Made by a program: the position numbers and the translations under genes. This document shows positions 4,858 to 6,060 of a DNA stretch of 6,060 nucleotides, in pieces; within the stretch, counting starts at the first letter, position 1; every line of letters begins with the position of its first letter. The notes beneath the pieces were generated by a model. The model saw only the letters and a list, made by a program, of their open reading frames with translations. It made no database searches and had not been told where the DNA came from. The stretch comes from JBOGWA01 sp050693155 (GTDB lineage: Bacteria; Actinomycetota; UBA4738; CALAEC01): positions 1-6,060 of the forward strand of contig JBOGWA010000155.1 in assembly GCA_050693155.1 (NCBI GenBank). Direction: 5' to 3'.

Positions 4858-5525
4858 CGGGTCTGGTGGAGCTCTCGGGACCCGCAATCATTGGACTCTT
4901 CGTCGCCGGCGTAGCCGCCCTGGCGTTCGTCGGGGCAGTGGTCCTGCTGGTGCTTCGCCGCCGCGGGCCCGCGAAACCGGACATTCCGCCGGCCATGAGC
5001 CCGGGCCCGGCCGACGAAGTGCTCGAGCGGCGCCACCTCGAGAAGGTGATGGGCTGGGGGATCGTCTTCGTCCTCTTCTTCGCGGCGTGGATTCCCGTCG
5101 TGTGGATTCTCGAGCCATCGACCAACGTCGACGATGAGATCGAGCTCGTGGACCGAGGCGTGGAACGAGGAAGCCGCTGGTTCGCCCTCGCGGACGAGGA
5201 AAACCCGACCGGCTTCAGCTGCGCCCGGTGCCACGGCGTGAATGCTCAGGGAGGAGAGGTCGCCTTCCAGGGCGCGGCCTATCCCGTGCCAGCGCTCGTC
5301 GACGTGTGCGGCAGGCTGACGATCGAAGGTGCGGGACAGATCCGCGAGACGATCATGCAAGGTCGAGAGGGGACGCCGATGCCCTCCTGGAGCGTGCGCT
5401 TCGAGGGGCCGATGAACGATCAGCAGATCCAGGACCTCATCAACTACCTCGTGAGCATTCAGACGGTTCCCCAGGACCAGAACCTCTGCCTCGACCCTTC
5501 GCTGGCAGAGGAGGAAGGCGCCTGA
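4854..5525 (+). CDS. Membrane-anchored monohaem cytochrome c of the bc complex
   Basis: Probable electron acceptor from the Rieske protein. The 223-residue protein has a hydrophobic helix at about 10-34, a polar, partly proline-rich linker (36-60), a second helix at 66-86, and a class I-like cytochrome c domain with C123-A-R-C126-H127 and a likely axial methionine M176 in TPMPSW. The helical ending DQQIQDLINYLVSIQ (189-203) matches the C-terminal helix of small c-type cytochromes. C152 and C212 are extra cysteines that could form a disulfide. The haem domain must lie outside the membrane, which with two helices puts the N-terminus outside as well. The GTG at 4854 overlaps the Rieske stop (GTGA) and has a G-run (4845-4850) upstream; GTG 4866 is an alternative that removes only four residues. 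It is one haem only, unlike dihaem QcrC of Mycobacterium. CcdA, encoded divergently, would support its maturation. Confidence 0.93.
   Translation: MTGLVELSGPAIIGLFVAGVAALAFVGAVVLLVLRRRGPAKPDIPPAMSPGPADEVLERRHLEKVMGWGIVFVLFFAAWIPVVWILEPSTNVDDEIELVDRGVERGSRWFALADEENPTGFSCARCHGVNAQGGEVAFQGAAYPVPALVDVCGRLTIEGAGQIRETIMQGREGTPMPSWSVRFEGPMNDQQIQDLINYLVSIQTVPQDQNLCLDPSLAEEEGA
5509..5518 (+). promoter_or_regulatory. Strong ribosome binding site of the last gene
   Basis: AGGAGGAAGG, within the cytochrome c coding end, lies 6 nt upstream of the ATG at 5525. It is the clearest Shine-Dalgarno in the operon and fixes the start of the partial gene at the right edge. Confidence 0.75.
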
Positions 5526-6060
5526 TGGAGCTTCTCGCGATCAGCCGCACCACGCTCGAGGGATCCGCGGCGGTGCTCTCGGGCTTCGTGCTGTTCTGCG
5601 GAAGCGTGCTGCTGCTCCTCGCCGCGATCTTTGGTCTGCGCATGGGATACCTCATGATGGCGACGGGGCTCTTCGCCTTCATGATCGTCCTCTCGGCCCT
5701 CTGGTCGTTCGGGGCGCCGGGAACGCCTGCGTTCCTCGGCCCGAAGGGAGAGCTGCCGCATTGGGTCGCGCTCGGTGAAGGTCCGGCTCTTACGTCGAGC
5801 ACGCACCCGGTCATCGCGCAGTACCCCGGCGGCCCCTGGGTTGCGCCGCCGGAAACAACGGAGGTCACGACCGTCGCAGAAGGAGACGAAGGGGGACTGG
5901 CCGCCGAGGTCGAGGCCGCATCGCTCGTGCTCCAAGAGTTCCTCGCCGACGAGGCGAACTCGGAAGCGAGGCGCGCCGGGGTGGAAGGCGAGATTCTCCC
6001 CGAGGACTTCGAGGTCACCGACATCCGGTTCGCCACGGTCGGCGACACGGAGCTTGCTGC
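5525..6060 (+). CDS. Two-helix membrane protein of unknown function, 3' end outside window
   Basis: I do not recognise this protein. The ATG at 5525 overlaps the cytochrome c stop (TGATG) and has a strong ribosome binding site. The frame stays open to the window end, giving 178 residues so far. Two hydrophobic helices (about 15-37 and 41-62) form a hairpin with a very short turn (LRMGY). Then comes a segment rich in Gly and Pro (GAPGTPAFLGPKGELPHW, 63-80) and an acidic, Ala-rich region (109-152) that looks partly helical. After that, residues 154-178 start what may be a folded domain. There is no CxxCH or iron-sulfur motif so far. If the short turn is cytoplasmic, both ends are outside, and the long C-terminal part would lie outside the membrane beside the Rieske and cytochrome c domains. 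Its place in the coupled gene chain suggests an accessory subunit or assembly factor of the complex, or a partner of the next enzyme. Confidence 0.8.
   Translation, partial: MELLAISRTTLEGSAAVLSGFVLFCGSVLLLLAAIFGLRMGYLMMATGLFAFMIVLSALWSFGAPGTPAFLGPKGELPHWVALGEGPALTSSTHPVIAQYPGGPWVAPPETTEVTTVAEGDEGGLAAEVEAASLVLQEFLADEANSEARRAGVEGEILPEDFEVTDIRFATVGDTELA

Larger units (their letters stand above)
1723..6060 (+). other. Respiratory bc operon, continuing past the window
   Basis: Seven plus-strand genes have gaps of 9, 7 and 3 bp followed by overlaps of 4 (ATGA), 4 (GTGA) and 1 bp (TGATG). No hairpin or promoter gap is visible between them, so one transcript from the promoter near 1657-1685 is the simplest reading. 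The membrane core and electron-transfer subunits lie in the middle, with unknown two-helix proteins at both ends of the visible part. Confidence 0.8.

Overview
The window is a compact, roughly 65% GC bacterial chromosome segment. Its centre is an operon for a quinol:cytochrome c oxidoreductase (Rieske/cytochrome b complex). The high GC, GTG starts, Ala/Pro-rich linkers and the style of the Rieske protein suggest Actinomycetota, perhaps a lineage outside the well-known Mycobacterium/Streptomyces group. That placement is an inference with modest confidence, because the cytochrome b is of the split b6f type and not the fused actinobacterial QcrB type.

Layout. (1) 3-788 (+): 3' part of a SAM-dependent methyltransferase whose reading frame is open to the left edge. 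(2) 785-1516 (-): ccdA, a thiol-disulfide transporter for cytochrome c maturation, convergent with the methyltransferase; the two stop codons share one CTAG. (3) 1517-1722: the only real intergenic region, with a perfect 26-bp palindrome (1604-1629) whose core matches the Rex operator and also the CRP/GlxR consensus, then a plausible promoter (1657-1685). (4) 1723 to the right edge (+): seven tightly packed or overlapping genes: a small two-helix membrane protein of unknown function, a 2[4Fe-4S] ferredoxin-like protein, cytochrome b6-type subunit, subunit IV-type subunit with a long N-terminal extension, Rieske protein, membrane-anchored monohaem cytochrome c, and a partial two-helix membrane protein of unknown function that runs off the window.

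How they work together. The b6-like and subunit IV-like proteins form the quinone-binding membrane core. The Rieske protein takes the high-potential electron and the anchored cytochrome c should receive it and pass it to a terminal oxidase or soluble carrier. CcdA would supply reductant for haem attachment to cytochrome c and is placed divergently around a shared control region. The ferredoxin-like protein has ten cysteines, has no visible export signal, and so probably sits on the cytoplasmic side; its role in the complex is unknown.

The points most worth attention are: the Rex/CRP-type palindrome; the ferredoxin embedded in the bc operon; a Qo-site motif reading A-P-W-Y where P-E-W-Y or P-D-W-Y is usual; b6f hallmarks (a haem c_i cysteine, 14/15 histidine spacing); and the helical plus Ala/Pro-rich extension of subunit IV. 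No RNA genes, CRISPR arrays, insertion sequences or attachment sites were seen.
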